In this document: in pieces, positions 24,069 through 30,518 of the stretch
How positions within the stretch are numbered: the stretch's first letter is position 1
Layout of the letters: every line of letters begins with the position of its first letter
Virus record (IMG/VR): IMGVR_UViG_3300022723_000184
Coordinates: 1-64,000 of that record
Source: a virus
DNA: 64,000 bases
Strand: one strand, 5' to 3'
Notes under the pieces: generated by a model
What the model was told of the DNA's origin: nothing
Databases searched by the model: none
The model's input: only the letters and a program-made list of their open reading frames with translations
Program-made: the position numbers and the translations under genes

Positions 24069-24958
24069 TTCACTACCGGACCGTTGCCGATCTCAACTGG
24101 ACCATCCGCAACAACCTACACAAGGTGCCCGGGGGCACCGAGGTAATTGCCGGCGTCCACCGCAGTGGTCAGCTGGCTGCTCAGATCCTGGGCGCCCACC
24201 TGAACCTGCCGGTGATCAGCTTCCGCAACCTGCGAGAGACGCACTGGATCTACGCCGGCTACCGCAGCTACATTGAGGCCGAGGAGCAGGACGAATACCT
24301 CCGCAAGATCCGCAAGGTGCTGGTCGTCGACGACGCGAATACCAGCGGCCAGACGATGATCACCGAGCGGCAGCTTTTCGAGAAGGCGGCCGAGGAGAAA
24401 CGGTTGCCGGCGCACAGCGTTACCTACATGTCGATCTACCCGGCGGCGGCCAAGGTCCCGGGCATCGACCTGCACATGGAAGTGGTGCCCGGCCCCAGGA
24501 TCTTTGAGTGGAACTGGGTAAATCACAGCCTGTTGGCCAAATCGTGCGTGGACATGGACGGCGTACTTTGTCACGACCCGTCGCCGGCCGAGTGGGATGA
24601 GCCTGACGGGGCAAAGCAGTACCAGGCGTTCATGAAGACGGCTAGGCCCTTGTTTCTGCCCAAGCGTGGGTTGAGGCACGTGGTGACCAGCCGGCTGGAG
24701 AAGTGGCGGGACCTGACGGTCGATTGGTTCCGCAAGCACCACTTCGACTACGGCAACCTGCACATGATGCCGGTCGACTCACCGGAGGCCCGAGACGCTT
24801 ACGGCCGGGCCAAGTGGAAGGCCGAAGTCTACAGCCATCTGTCGGAGACCAAGCTCTTTTTTGAGTCGGATCGGGAAGAGGCGATGGAGATCTACGCACG
24901 CACCGGCCGCCCGGTGTTCTGCGTCGGTACGCGGGAGATGTTCCAAGATGGCTACTGA
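24065..24958 (+). CDS. Phosphoribosyltransferase-like / HAD-like protein, paralogue of 17128
   Basis: 297 aa from the GTG at 24065. Shares with the 17128 protein NLHKVP, AGVHRSGQLAA, a PRPP-type loop VLVVDDANTSGQT, VPGPRIFEWNW and the HAD nucleophile CVDMDGVLCHDP, then VTSRLEKWR. Here the PRPP loop has the classical DDxxxSG form, whereas the other copy has EDAAGTGKT. Likely binds PRPP or a nucleotide and a phosphate ester. Duplicated in the same run, so the two may be specialised or form a heteromer. Confidence 0.7.
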   Translation: MIHYRTVADLNWTIRNNLHKVPGGTEVIAGVHRSGQLAAQILGAHLNLPVISFRNLRETHWIYAGYRSYIEAEEQDEYLRKIRKVLVVDDANTSGQTMITERQLFEKAAEEKRLPAHSVTYMSIYPAAAKVPGIDLHMEVVPGPRIFEWNWVNHSLLAKSCVDMDGVLCHDPSPAEWDEPDGAKQYQAFMKTARPLFLPKRGLRHVVTSRLEKWRDLTVDWFRKHHFDYGNLHMMPVDSPEARDAYGRAKWKAEVYSHLSETKLFFESDREEAMEIYARTGRPVFCVGTREMFQDGY

Positions 24959-25286
24959 CCCGCAAAACATTGTTTCTGACGACCTGTTGGGTGCGGCGCA
25001 AAGCGAATTGCTTTCGACGAGTACGCTCTTGGGTAAGTTTGGTCTGGACCCCAGCGAGGAACTCAAGAAGGCGACCGAGGAGCAGATCAAGCTGCAGCGA
25101 GAGGCCCGTAAGAAGAAGCCGCTCCTGAAGGGCCTGACCCCCAGGCAGAAGACCAAGGTCCTGGGCAACCAGTTCATGGAGCAGATCGAGCTGGGGCCGG
25201 TGCCCCGCAAGATGCCCAGACGCAACGTGGTTGAGCACCCCTGCGACAAGCCGCGGCAACGACGCAAGATCCGGAGGGTGCAGTGA
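24948..25286 (+). CDS. Hypothetical charged protein
   Basis: 112 aa from the ATG at 24948, overlapping the previous end. Highly basic C-terminal half (KLQREARKKKPLLKGLTPRQK, KPRQRRKIRRVQ). The acidic N-terminus is helical. Possibly nucleic-acid-binding. Not recognised. Confidence 0.6.
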   Translation: MATDPQNIVSDDLLGAAQSELLSTSTLLGKFGLDPSEELKKATEEQIKLQREARKKKPLLKGLTPRQKTKVLGNQFMEQIELGPVPRKMPRRNVVEHPCDKPRQRRKIRRVQ

Positions 25287-25987
25287 GGCGTGTGTCTCTG
25301 CGGACCATGGGCGATCGGTTTGTGATCGCCGCCGTGCCCCGGTGCGGTGGTGGGATGATCGGTTCGGCCCTGGCCTCCCGCCCCGGCACTCGCTGCGTCC
25401 TCGATCTGGCGGCCGCGCCTGAAGATGCCTGGGGCAAGGTCTGGAACCCGAGCGACATGCTCAAGCATCGGGGCGGTGTGGGCTGTGTCCTCGACGCGAC
25501 GCTGGCCCAGACCCACGGCTTCTGGGACATGATCGCCGAGCAGCCCGACATCCGGGTGATCGTGGTCGGTCGCCACAACCAGCTCAAACGGTTCGTGTCC
25601 GAGAAGCTCATGGCCGCGACCGGCGTCGGCCGGCGGTTCAAGCACGCGACGCTGGAGCAGAGCCAGACGCTCGATGTGGACGTGGACGAGCTTCGCCGCG
25701 ACGTGACGTACTATTGGGAGACGGTCAACTATCTCGACGAGCTGTTCCAGGGCCACCGGGTGTTGAGGCTGCAGTACGAGGACGTGGTGTTCAAGCCCAA
25801 CGTCTGGTTCAACCGGGTCCAGGAGTTCCTGGGCCTGGAGCCCTGCAAGATCACGCCGTGGACCGGCAAGCTGCAGCACCGGAAGTTGTCGCAGGTGATC
25901 AACAACTACCACCGCCTGCTCAAGCACATCATGTGGCTGCCCCGGTTTGGGGCCCCGGACTTCGAGCGACCGGAGCCCGAGGCGTGA
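25283..25987 (+). CDS. Sulfotransferase-like protein
   Basis: 234 aa from GTG. VIAAVPRCGGGMIGSAL is a divergent phosphosulfate loop, VIVVGRHNQLKRFVSEK corresponds to the 3'-phosphate region, and VLRLQYEDVVFKPNVWFNRVQEFLGL is the C-terminal pattern of sulfotransferases. The P-loop lacks the usual Ser/Thr-Gly-Thr order, so activity is less certain. Overlaps the downstream GT8-like gene by 4 nt. Confidence 0.65.
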   Translation: MRRVSLRTMGDRFVIAAVPRCGGGMIGSALASRPGTRCVLDLAAAPEDAWGKVWNPSDMLKHRGGVGCVLDATLAQTHGFWDMIAEQPDIRVIVVGRHNQLKRFVSEKLMAATGVGRRFKHATLEQSQTLDVDVDELRRDVTYYWETVNYLDELFQGHRVLRLQYEDVVFKPNVWFNRVQEFLGLEPCKITPWTGKLQHRKLSQVINNYHRLLKHIMWLPRFGAPDFERPEPEA

Positions 25988-26757
25988 GGACCGTCATTTT
26001 CACCATTGCGACAGGGGACAAGTGGCGGGGCCTGGCTGGGCTCTTGATCGCCACGCTCCGCCGATTCGGGGGATACCAGGACGACGTCGTGGCGTTCGCC
26101 GATGGCCCGGTGGACGGGGCTCGGGTGCTGCCGGTCTCCGAGATCTACGAGGAGGCGATGGACGGTGAGGCGGCGATCACCAACATCCACGCATGCCGGA
26201 TTGGTGGCGCCCGCAAGATGCTGGAGGCCGGCTACGACCGGATCTTCTATTGCGATGCCGACTGCCTGGCCGTCCGGCCGATCGGCGAGCTGTTGGAGCT
26301 GGTGGACGGCGATCATCTGGTCGTGAACCCGGACAACGCCTGGGTTGAGGGAACGCTGGCCATCGAATCCCGGTGGCATAGCGGCTTCATCCGCACGCCT
26401 GAGGAGCGGCAGCGGTGTAGGGATCTAAGCATGCCGACGATCAACGCCGGCACCTGGCTCGGTACGGCGAGCGCCCTGGGCGAGCTGCTCGACGACTACT
26501 ACAAGATCTGGCGGTACGGCCACTACTCGTCGGCGGCCTCTGAACGGTGCCGGGAGCAGGCGGCGTTCAACTACTGGTGCCTACGGAACCACGAGCGGAT
26601 CCGGTACATGCCGCACCGGTGGATCTTCTGCAACGTGGTGGGGACCTGGGTGAAGCCGCCGGCCTGCACGCGTATCGTTCACTTCTTCCACCAGAACGTG
26701 GGCATGATGCCCGAGTATTACGAACGGATGTTGAGCGGCGACCATGGCCTTCGGTAA
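25984..26757 (+). CDS. GT8-like glycosyltransferase
   Basis: 257 aa from the GTG overlapping the previous stop. VIFTIATGDKW at the N-terminus, YDRIFYCDADCLAVRPI near 85 (DAD metal-binding motif) and INAGTWLG near 157 are the ordered features of GT8-type enzymes. A later H-F-F-H near the end fits the family's distal metal-binding His. Transfers a hexose from a nucleotide sugar; acceptor unknown. Confidence 0.78.
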   Translation: MRTVIFTIATGDKWRGLAGLLIATLRRFGGYQDDVVAFADGPVDGARVLPVSEIYEEAMDGEAAITNIHACRIGGARKMLEAGYDRIFYCDADCLAVRPIGELLELVDGDHLVVNPDNAWVEGTLAIESRWHSGFIRTPEERQRCRDLSMPTINAGTWLGTASALGELLDDYYKIWRYGHYSSAASERCREQAAFNYWCLRNHERIRYMPHRWIFCNVVGTWVKPPACTRIVHFFHQNVGMMPEYYERMLSGDHGLR

Positions 26758-27001
26758 CAAGAAGAAAAAGAAGAAGACCAAGGCCCCGGCCACCGTCCTG
26801 TTCACCAGTGAGAAGAACGAGAACGGCCGGCGGCAGAAGTGCGTGTTCGCCCAGTGCCACTTCAGCGGGTACGGCGCCGGCCCCGTCTGGGGCCACGGCG
26901 ACAACTCGGTCAAGAAGGTGTTGGCCCAGCTCACCGCCGAGTGCGACTGCCCGGCCCGCTACCACCAGAACAAAGAGCAGCAGGGAAAGCGTATAATCTG
27001 A
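26744..27001 (+). CDS. Hypothetical protein with Lys-rich N-terminus
   Basis: 85 aa. Begins MAFGNKKKKKKTK, then a compact part with several Cys and His (KCVFAQCHFSGYG, CDCPARYH) that could bind metal. It contains the TATAAT box for the downstream RNA region near its 3' end. Confidence 0.6.
   Translation: MAFGNKKKKKKTKAPATVLFTSEKNENGRRQKCVFAQCHFSGYGAGPVWGHGDNSVKKVLAQLTAECDCPARYHQNKEQQGKRII
26992..26997 (+). promoter_or_regulatory. TATAAT -10 box upstream of the tRNA-like element
   Basis: Perfect TATAAT 19 bp before the 5' end of the tRNA-like structure. The -35 region is not recognisable. Confidence 0.5.
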
Positions 27002-27015
27002 CGCCTACAGTGTGC

Positions 27016-27135
27016 CGATCGGTAGCTCAGAGGGCGGATGGAGGACGGGTGGGTAAGCACACCCAGATTCCGATGCCCGCGGCAGAGCGGCGGGGACTAA
27101 CCCGAGAGTCGCAGGTTCGAGTCCTGCCCGATCGA
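27016..27135 (+). tRNA. tRNA-like element with enlarged central region
   Basis: CGATCGG (27016-27022) pairs perfectly with CCGATCG (27128-27134), giving a 7-bp acceptor stem with discriminator A27135. A perfect 5-bp T stem GCAGG/CCTGC (27111-27127) carries the canonical loop TTCGAGT. TA-GCTC (27023-27028) looks like the start of a D stem, with GAGC at 27085-27088. But 88 nt separate acceptor and T arm, about twice normal. The excess falls in the D loop, includes the hairpin GGGTG/CACCC, and no canonical 7-nt anticodon loop with U33 is evident. No CCA is encoded. It could be an inserted, decayed or unusual class II tRNA. Confidence 0.5.
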
Positions 27136-27231
27136 TTTGACAGCCGGAGAGACGGCACCCCTGCACGGCCAAGCACAGCGGGTAGAGCCTGACAGCTGGG
27201 AAAAGACCGGCCGAGTCTGGTTTCTCCTCCG

Positions 27232-27268
27232 CCCTGCGGTCCCAACCCTACGGGACCACAGGGTTTTT
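27232..27268 (+). terminator. Strong intrinsic terminator
   Basis: CCCTG-x-GGTCCC (27232-27243) pairs with GGGACC-x-CAGGG (27252-27263), followed by TTTTT. It ends the transcript carrying the tRNA-like element. The 90 nt between (27139-27231) contain a further 82-nt segment with matching ends (GGAGAGA at 27146, TTTCTCC at 27221), but no clear tRNA fold. Confidence 0.85.
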
Positions 27269-27271
27269 CAT

Positions 27272-27301
27272 TTGGCTGGTTCCCGGCCCTGGTGCTACAA
27301 T
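27272..27301 (+). promoter_or_regulatory. Sigma70-like promoter TTGGCT-18-TACAAT
   Basis: TTGGCT (27272-27277) and TACAAT (27296-27301) lie immediately after the terminator, so the sequence downstream is a separate transcript. Confidence 0.55.
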
Positions 27302-27307
27302 CCCGGT

Positions 27308-27514
27308 GAAAGGCTTTGCCGAGGGCGCCGGCAGGTAGGAGTGGCTCGGGTAGGCATGAGGCCGAACCCGGCCCGGCACGGCAGCATGGCGAGAAGGCCG
27401 GCTGTTAGGTGGAGCGGCGGGGCGCCCGGTAATTCCCGTCGCATTTGGCTCAGACTCGCCCGCGGCGACCTGGGTCACGGACCTGAGGGTAGGGGATCCT
27501 CAGGGGGCCTTTTC
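27308..27514 (+). ncRNA. Candidate structured non-coding RNA
   Basis: About 205 nt between a sigma70-like promoter and a terminator-like hairpin (CCTGAGG at 27482-27488 with CCTCAGG at 27498-27504, then GGGCCTTTT). Dense complementary G/C segments, for example CGGGT with ACCCG near 27340-27370, suggest stable folding. No long frame is open. It does not match tmRNA, RNase P or 6S by eye. It may alternatively be the 5' leader of the gene at 27546. Confidence 0.4.
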
Positions 27515-27545
27515 TTCTGAACAGGAAGTCAGGAGCGAGCCGTCG

Positions 27546-28094
27546 GTGACGCTACTCACAGTCCAGGACGGACCTTCTCGGCATCAGCAGCAAGCCTACG
27601 AGCTTGGGCTCAAGATCGCGTCTGCCCCGGAACCGGCCGTTAACCTGGCCGGGACCTTCTACGTCTCTGAGCACAAAGAACGACCGTGGGGACTGCTGTC
27701 GGTGCCGAATGCACTTGTCCGGGGCGTGTTTCAGGCGATGAGCGAGCCGGGCGTTGAGCTACCTCCGCAGAGCGACGGCGGGCTGAACGCACACATCTCC
27801 GTGATGCGCCCTGAAGAAATAGAACTGCTGGGCGGACCCAAGGCCTTGAAGGCGGATCGGGGCAAGCAGTTCGCCTACACCATCCGACGCCTGGAGTCTG
27901 TGAACCCGGCCGGGTGGGAAGAGATGTCCAGGTGTTGGATGCTCCGCGTGCACAGCCCTGCCCTGCAAGACCTTCGCAGGAGCTACGGCCTGACGCCGAA
28001 GCCCAAGGACAACAAGTTCGACTTCCACATCACGGTCGCCGTGCGGAGGAAGAACGTCCTGCGGAACAACGAGGTCTCCAAGGTCGGCGCATGA
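27546..28094 (+). CDS. 2H phosphoesterase-like protein
   Basis: 182 aa from a GTG (CAGGAG upstream). Two histidine motifs spaced as in the 2H superfamily are visible: AHISVM near residue 83 and FHITVAV near 165. Each is H-x-S/T-x, the pair that holds catalytic His residues in LigT/CPD-type RNA phosphodiesterases and RNA-repair proteins. Context next to a tRNA-like element fits RNA end processing or repair. The N-terminal about 75 residues are unassigned. It ends within the bidirectional terminator. Confidence 0.62.
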   Translation: MTLLTVQDGPSRHQQQAYELGLKIASAPEPAVNLAGTFYVSEHKERPWGLLSVPNALVRGVFQAMSEPGVELPPQSDGGLNAHISVMRPEEIELLGGPKALKADRGKQFAYTIRRLESVNPAGWEEMSRCWMLRVHSPALQDLRRSYGLTPKPKDNKFDFHITVAVRRKNVLRNNEVSKVGA

Positions 28095-28124
28095 AAAAGG
28101 CCACCCCCGAAGGGGTGGCCTTTT
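28094..28124. terminator. Bidirectional intrinsic terminator
   Basis: GGCCACCCC (28099-28107) pairs with GGGGTGGCC (28112-28120) around a 4-nt loop, flanked by A5 on the left and T4 on the right. It serves both the + gene ending at 28094 and csrA on the - strand. Confidence 0.85.
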
Positions 28125-28143
28125 GGCACTACCGGAGGGTTTA

Positions 28144-28332
28144 TCATCCGGTCTGGGTGTCACGGCCTTCCGCCAGGATCTCTTCGTAGACCTCTTTGCG
28201 GTTGATCGGGATGTTCTTGGGAGCGGTGATGCCGAGTCTGACCTTATCGCCCCGGATGTCCACGACGGTCACCTCGATCTCGCCATCGCCGATGACGATG
28301 GTCTTTCCTTTCTCACGGCTGAGCACGAGCAT
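28144..28332 (-). CDS. csrA: Carbon storage regulator CsrA
   Basis: 62 aa, the full usual length. An AAAGGAG site precedes the ATG at 28332, so an in-frame ATG eight codons upstream is not used. The sequence MLVLSREKGKTIVIGD, VRLGITAPKNIPINRKEVY contains the conserved N-terminal strand (Leu4) and the Arg of INRKE (equivalent to Arg44) that contact GGA-containing RNA. CsrA dimers repress or stabilise target mRNAs by masking ribosome sites. It is on the - strand with its own promoter and terminator, so it is expressed independently of the phage + strand units. It may redirect host translation or act on phage messages. Confidence 0.95.
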   Translation of the reverse strand: MLVLSREKGKTIVIGDGEIEVTVVDIRGDKVRLGITAPKNIPINRKEVYEEILAEGRDTQTG

Positions 28333-28370
28333 GGTTGGACTCCTTTCCAGGGGCATCTTGAACGCACGGC

Positions 28371-28376
28371 ATTATA
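28371..28376 (-). promoter_or_regulatory. TATAAT -10 box for csrA
   Basis: On the - strand this reads TATAAT, 38 bp upstream of the csrA ATG. The same bases overlap a TATACT (28373-28378) in + orientation upstream of the 28390 gene, so expression in the two directions may compete. Confidence 0.5.
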
Positions 28377-28389
28377 CTTGATCACCGGC

Positions 28390-29763
28390 ATGAGCAGCGG
28401 ATCAAAAATCATCGACATTGGCCTGCCTGTCGAGAAGACGGCGGAGACCCCCGCAGCCCTCAAGAAACGGGTTGACGAGGGGGCCAGCGGGGCGCAAACC
28501 CGGCTGACCGCCGAGCAGAAGGAGACCGGCCGCTACAAGAAGGGCCGGCTGAGCCTGCACGGCCTCCGCATTGCCGTCGAGAACCCCCGGGGCTCCACCC
28601 GATCTGGCACCTCGCCGGACGGCACCACCTGGTCCAACAAGATGCACGCCCACTACGGGTACATCGTGGGCACCAAGGGTAAGGATACGGACCCGGTCGA
28701 CGTGTTCGTCGGCGACGAGCCGCACTCCGAGTACGTGGTGGTCATCAACCAGGTCGACCCGAAGACTAAGAAGTTTGATGAACATAAGGTGCTTCTTGGT
28801 TACACCTCCAGGAAAGCTGCCGAGAAGTGTTACCTGAAAAACTACGACCCCGGGTGGCAGGGCCTTGGTCACTCGTCAGCGATGACCATGGACCAGTTCA
28901 AGTGGTGGTTGGAAAACCAAGACACCAAGAAAGAGATCAAGGGCGGGACGTTTGCCTCGCCGAACTTACGCAAAGAGGCCGCAGACAAGAAGGACGACGA
29001 TGGTTGCGATCATCAACCCACCGTGGCCGTCGACCTCGACGGCACTCTCGCACGGCACTACGAGCAGTACGATGCCGACAGCATCCCCGACCCACGGCCG
29101 GGGGCGCGGAAGGCTATGGCAGAGTTCCGACGAGACGGATACCGAATCATCATCAACACAGTCCGTGGTGACCGAAAGCTGGTCGGCGAGTGGCTCCAAC
29201 GACACGACATCGAGTTCGACCACATCAACGAGAACCCAGACCAGCCGGACGGTTCGTCTGACAAGGTCTACGCCGACGTCTACGTTGATGACCGAGGAGT
29301 CGACGCCCGAAAGTCCTGGAAGCAGATCACGCAGGAGGTGGGCCGACGGGTCAAGGCCTCGGAGGCCGGCGTCTGGTACACGGCGGAATCGACCATTCAC
29401 GGTTGGGGCGTGTTCGCCGGTCGGGATCTTAAGGCGGGCGAGCGCATTGGCCAGGCGGTAGAACGCAAGGGCGTCGACAAGTTCGATCGCGACGAGCTGG
29501 AACTGACGCAGCTCGGCCTCAAGCTCAACTACGGCAGCCGGGCGACCGTCGAGCTGGTCAAGACCTCCAAGGGTTTCGACCTGGTGGCGAAGGACCGGAT
29601 CACGGAGGGCGACGAGTTCATCGCGTCCAACAACTACCACGCCGAACACAAGGCCATGGGCCTGCCGAACGATGCCGTGCTGCTCAACGGGACCAATCCC
29701 GAGAAGAAGGCCGACGATCCAAAAAGTACTTTTGAGATGTGTGACGTGGAACTGTTCCAGTGA
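28390..29763 (+). CDS. Three-domain protein: inorganic pyrophosphatase-like, HAD-like, SET-like
   Basis: 457 aa from the ATG at 28390. Residues about 35-195 match the phage-type inorganic-pyrophosphatase-like domain (GRLSLHGLRIAVENPRGS, AHYGYIVGTKGKDTDPVDVF, LGYTSRKAAEKCYLKNYDPGW). Residues about 208-315 are HAD-like, with VAVDLDGTLARHYE as motif I (DxD) and TVRGD as motif II. Residues about 325-440 look like a SET domain: TIHGWGVFAGRDLKAGERI at the start and ITEGDEFIASNNYH at the end, as in lysine methyltransferases. The combination is uncommon and its substrate unknown. The last codons contain copy 3 of the AT palindrome and overlap the next GTG. Confidence 0.72.
   Translation: MSSGSKIIDIGLPVEKTAETPAALKKRVDEGASGAQTRLTAEQKETGRYKKGRLSLHGLRIAVENPRGSTRSGTSPDGTTWSNKMHAHYGYIVGTKGKDTDPVDVFVGDEPHSEYVVVINQVDPKTKKFDEHKVLLGYTSRKAAEKCYLKNYDPGWQGLGHSSAMTMDQFKWWLENQDTKKEIKGGTFASPNLRKEAADKKDDDGCDHQPTVAVDLDGTLARHYEQYDADSIPDPRPGARKAMAEFRRDGYRIIINTVRGDRKLVGEWLQRHDIEFDHINENPDQPDGSSDKVYADVYVDDRGVDARKSWKQITQEVGRRVKASEAGVWYTAESTIHGWGVFAGRDLKAGERIGQAVERKGVDKFDRDELELTQLGLKLNYGSRATVELVKTSKGFDLVAKDRITEGDEFIASNNYHAEHKAMGLPNDAVLLNGTNPEKKADDPKSTFEMCDVELFQ
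29721..29733. repeat. AT palindrome AAAAAGTACTTTT, copy 3
   Basis: AAAAGTACTTTT is perfect; it lies inside the end of the pyrophosphatase-like/HAD/SET gene and is read there as PKSTFEM. Confidence 0.6.
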
Positions 29764-30518
29764 GGATGTTGCTTGTAGGCATGCAGTCCGGCGGCAGCTC
29801 GATCGTAGCGACGCTCCTCGGCCAACGGTCCGGCGCCTTGACCATCCCCGACGCCTGGCTGACGCATCCGTGGGAACGCCACCACGCCATGCGTCCGCCG
29901 GTCCCCGAGTTCCCCAGGCTTCTGGTCAAGACGACCGTCCAATACTGGGACCCGTTTGCTTACATCGATTGGTTCCGAGAGGTGTTCTCGATCGAGCACA
30001 CGATGCTCCTGCTCCGCAACCCGTACTGCACGTTTGTTTCGTTGTGCCAGAAAAAGTGGGGCAAGAGGATTCCGGAGAAGTTCTCGGCCATGGAGCGGTT
30101 GGTGCTCTCCGGGAAGTACCCGGTGGCCTTCTTCGAGGACGCCTTGTTCAGCCCCATGCTGTTTCTTGAACGGTTTGCGTTCTGGGGTCTGGAGCCTCAC
30201 CACTTTATGTTCCCGAAGACGCCTTCGGAGATGGCCGACGAGGCGGCCGAGCAGATCGCTTGGTGCGCCCGGAACAAGGACCGGTGGGGCCTGGGCAATC
30301 AGCACACCAGCCTGCCGTGGGCCAAGGGCCGGGCGTCGCTTAAGTTCGAGTCGGTCTATCGGCCCGCGAGGCCCCAGGACATTGAGAGGGTAGATGAACT
30401 GGCCCCTGAACTGGTAAAGTGGTACTTCGATCGTCGGCCTGAGTATCGGTCGCTGGCAGACCCTGAGCCTACAATGTCTGGATCAGCCACGGAGGGCGTC
30501 TGTGACCCAAGCACTTAA
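29760..30518 (+). CDS. Sulfotransferase-like protein
   Basis: 252 aa from a GTG overlapping the previous TGA (an ATG at 29766 is an alternative). LLVGMQSGGSSIVATLL is a P-loop-like phosphosulfate site and HTMLLLRNPYCTFVSL the 3'-phosphate region (RNP...S). The remaining sequence is divergent from the other four copies. The C-terminus overlaps the next gene by 17 nt and carries its TACAAT box (30470-30475). Confidence 0.65.
   Translation: MRMLLVGMQSGGSSIVATLLGQRSGALTIPDAWLTHPWERHHAMRPPVPEFPRLLVKTTVQYWDPFAYIDWFREVFSIEHTMLLLRNPYCTFVSLCQKKWGKRIPEKFSAMERLVLSGKYPVAFFEDALFSPMLFLERFAFWGLEPHHFMFPKTPSEMADEAAEQIAWCARNKDRWGLGNQHTSLPWAKGRASLKFESVYRPARPQDIERVDELAPELVKWYFDRRPEYRSLADPEPTMSGSATEGVCDPST

Noticed and set aside
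27146-27228. Possible second tRNA after the tRNA-like element
   Set aside because: Only the ends (GGAGAGA/TTTCTCC) pair. T arm, D arm and anticodon arm do not fold in the required spacing.
27137-27520. 127-codon + strand frame across the RNA region
   Set aside because: It runs through two terminators and promoter-like sites and has Arg/Gly/Pro-rich, shadow-like composition.
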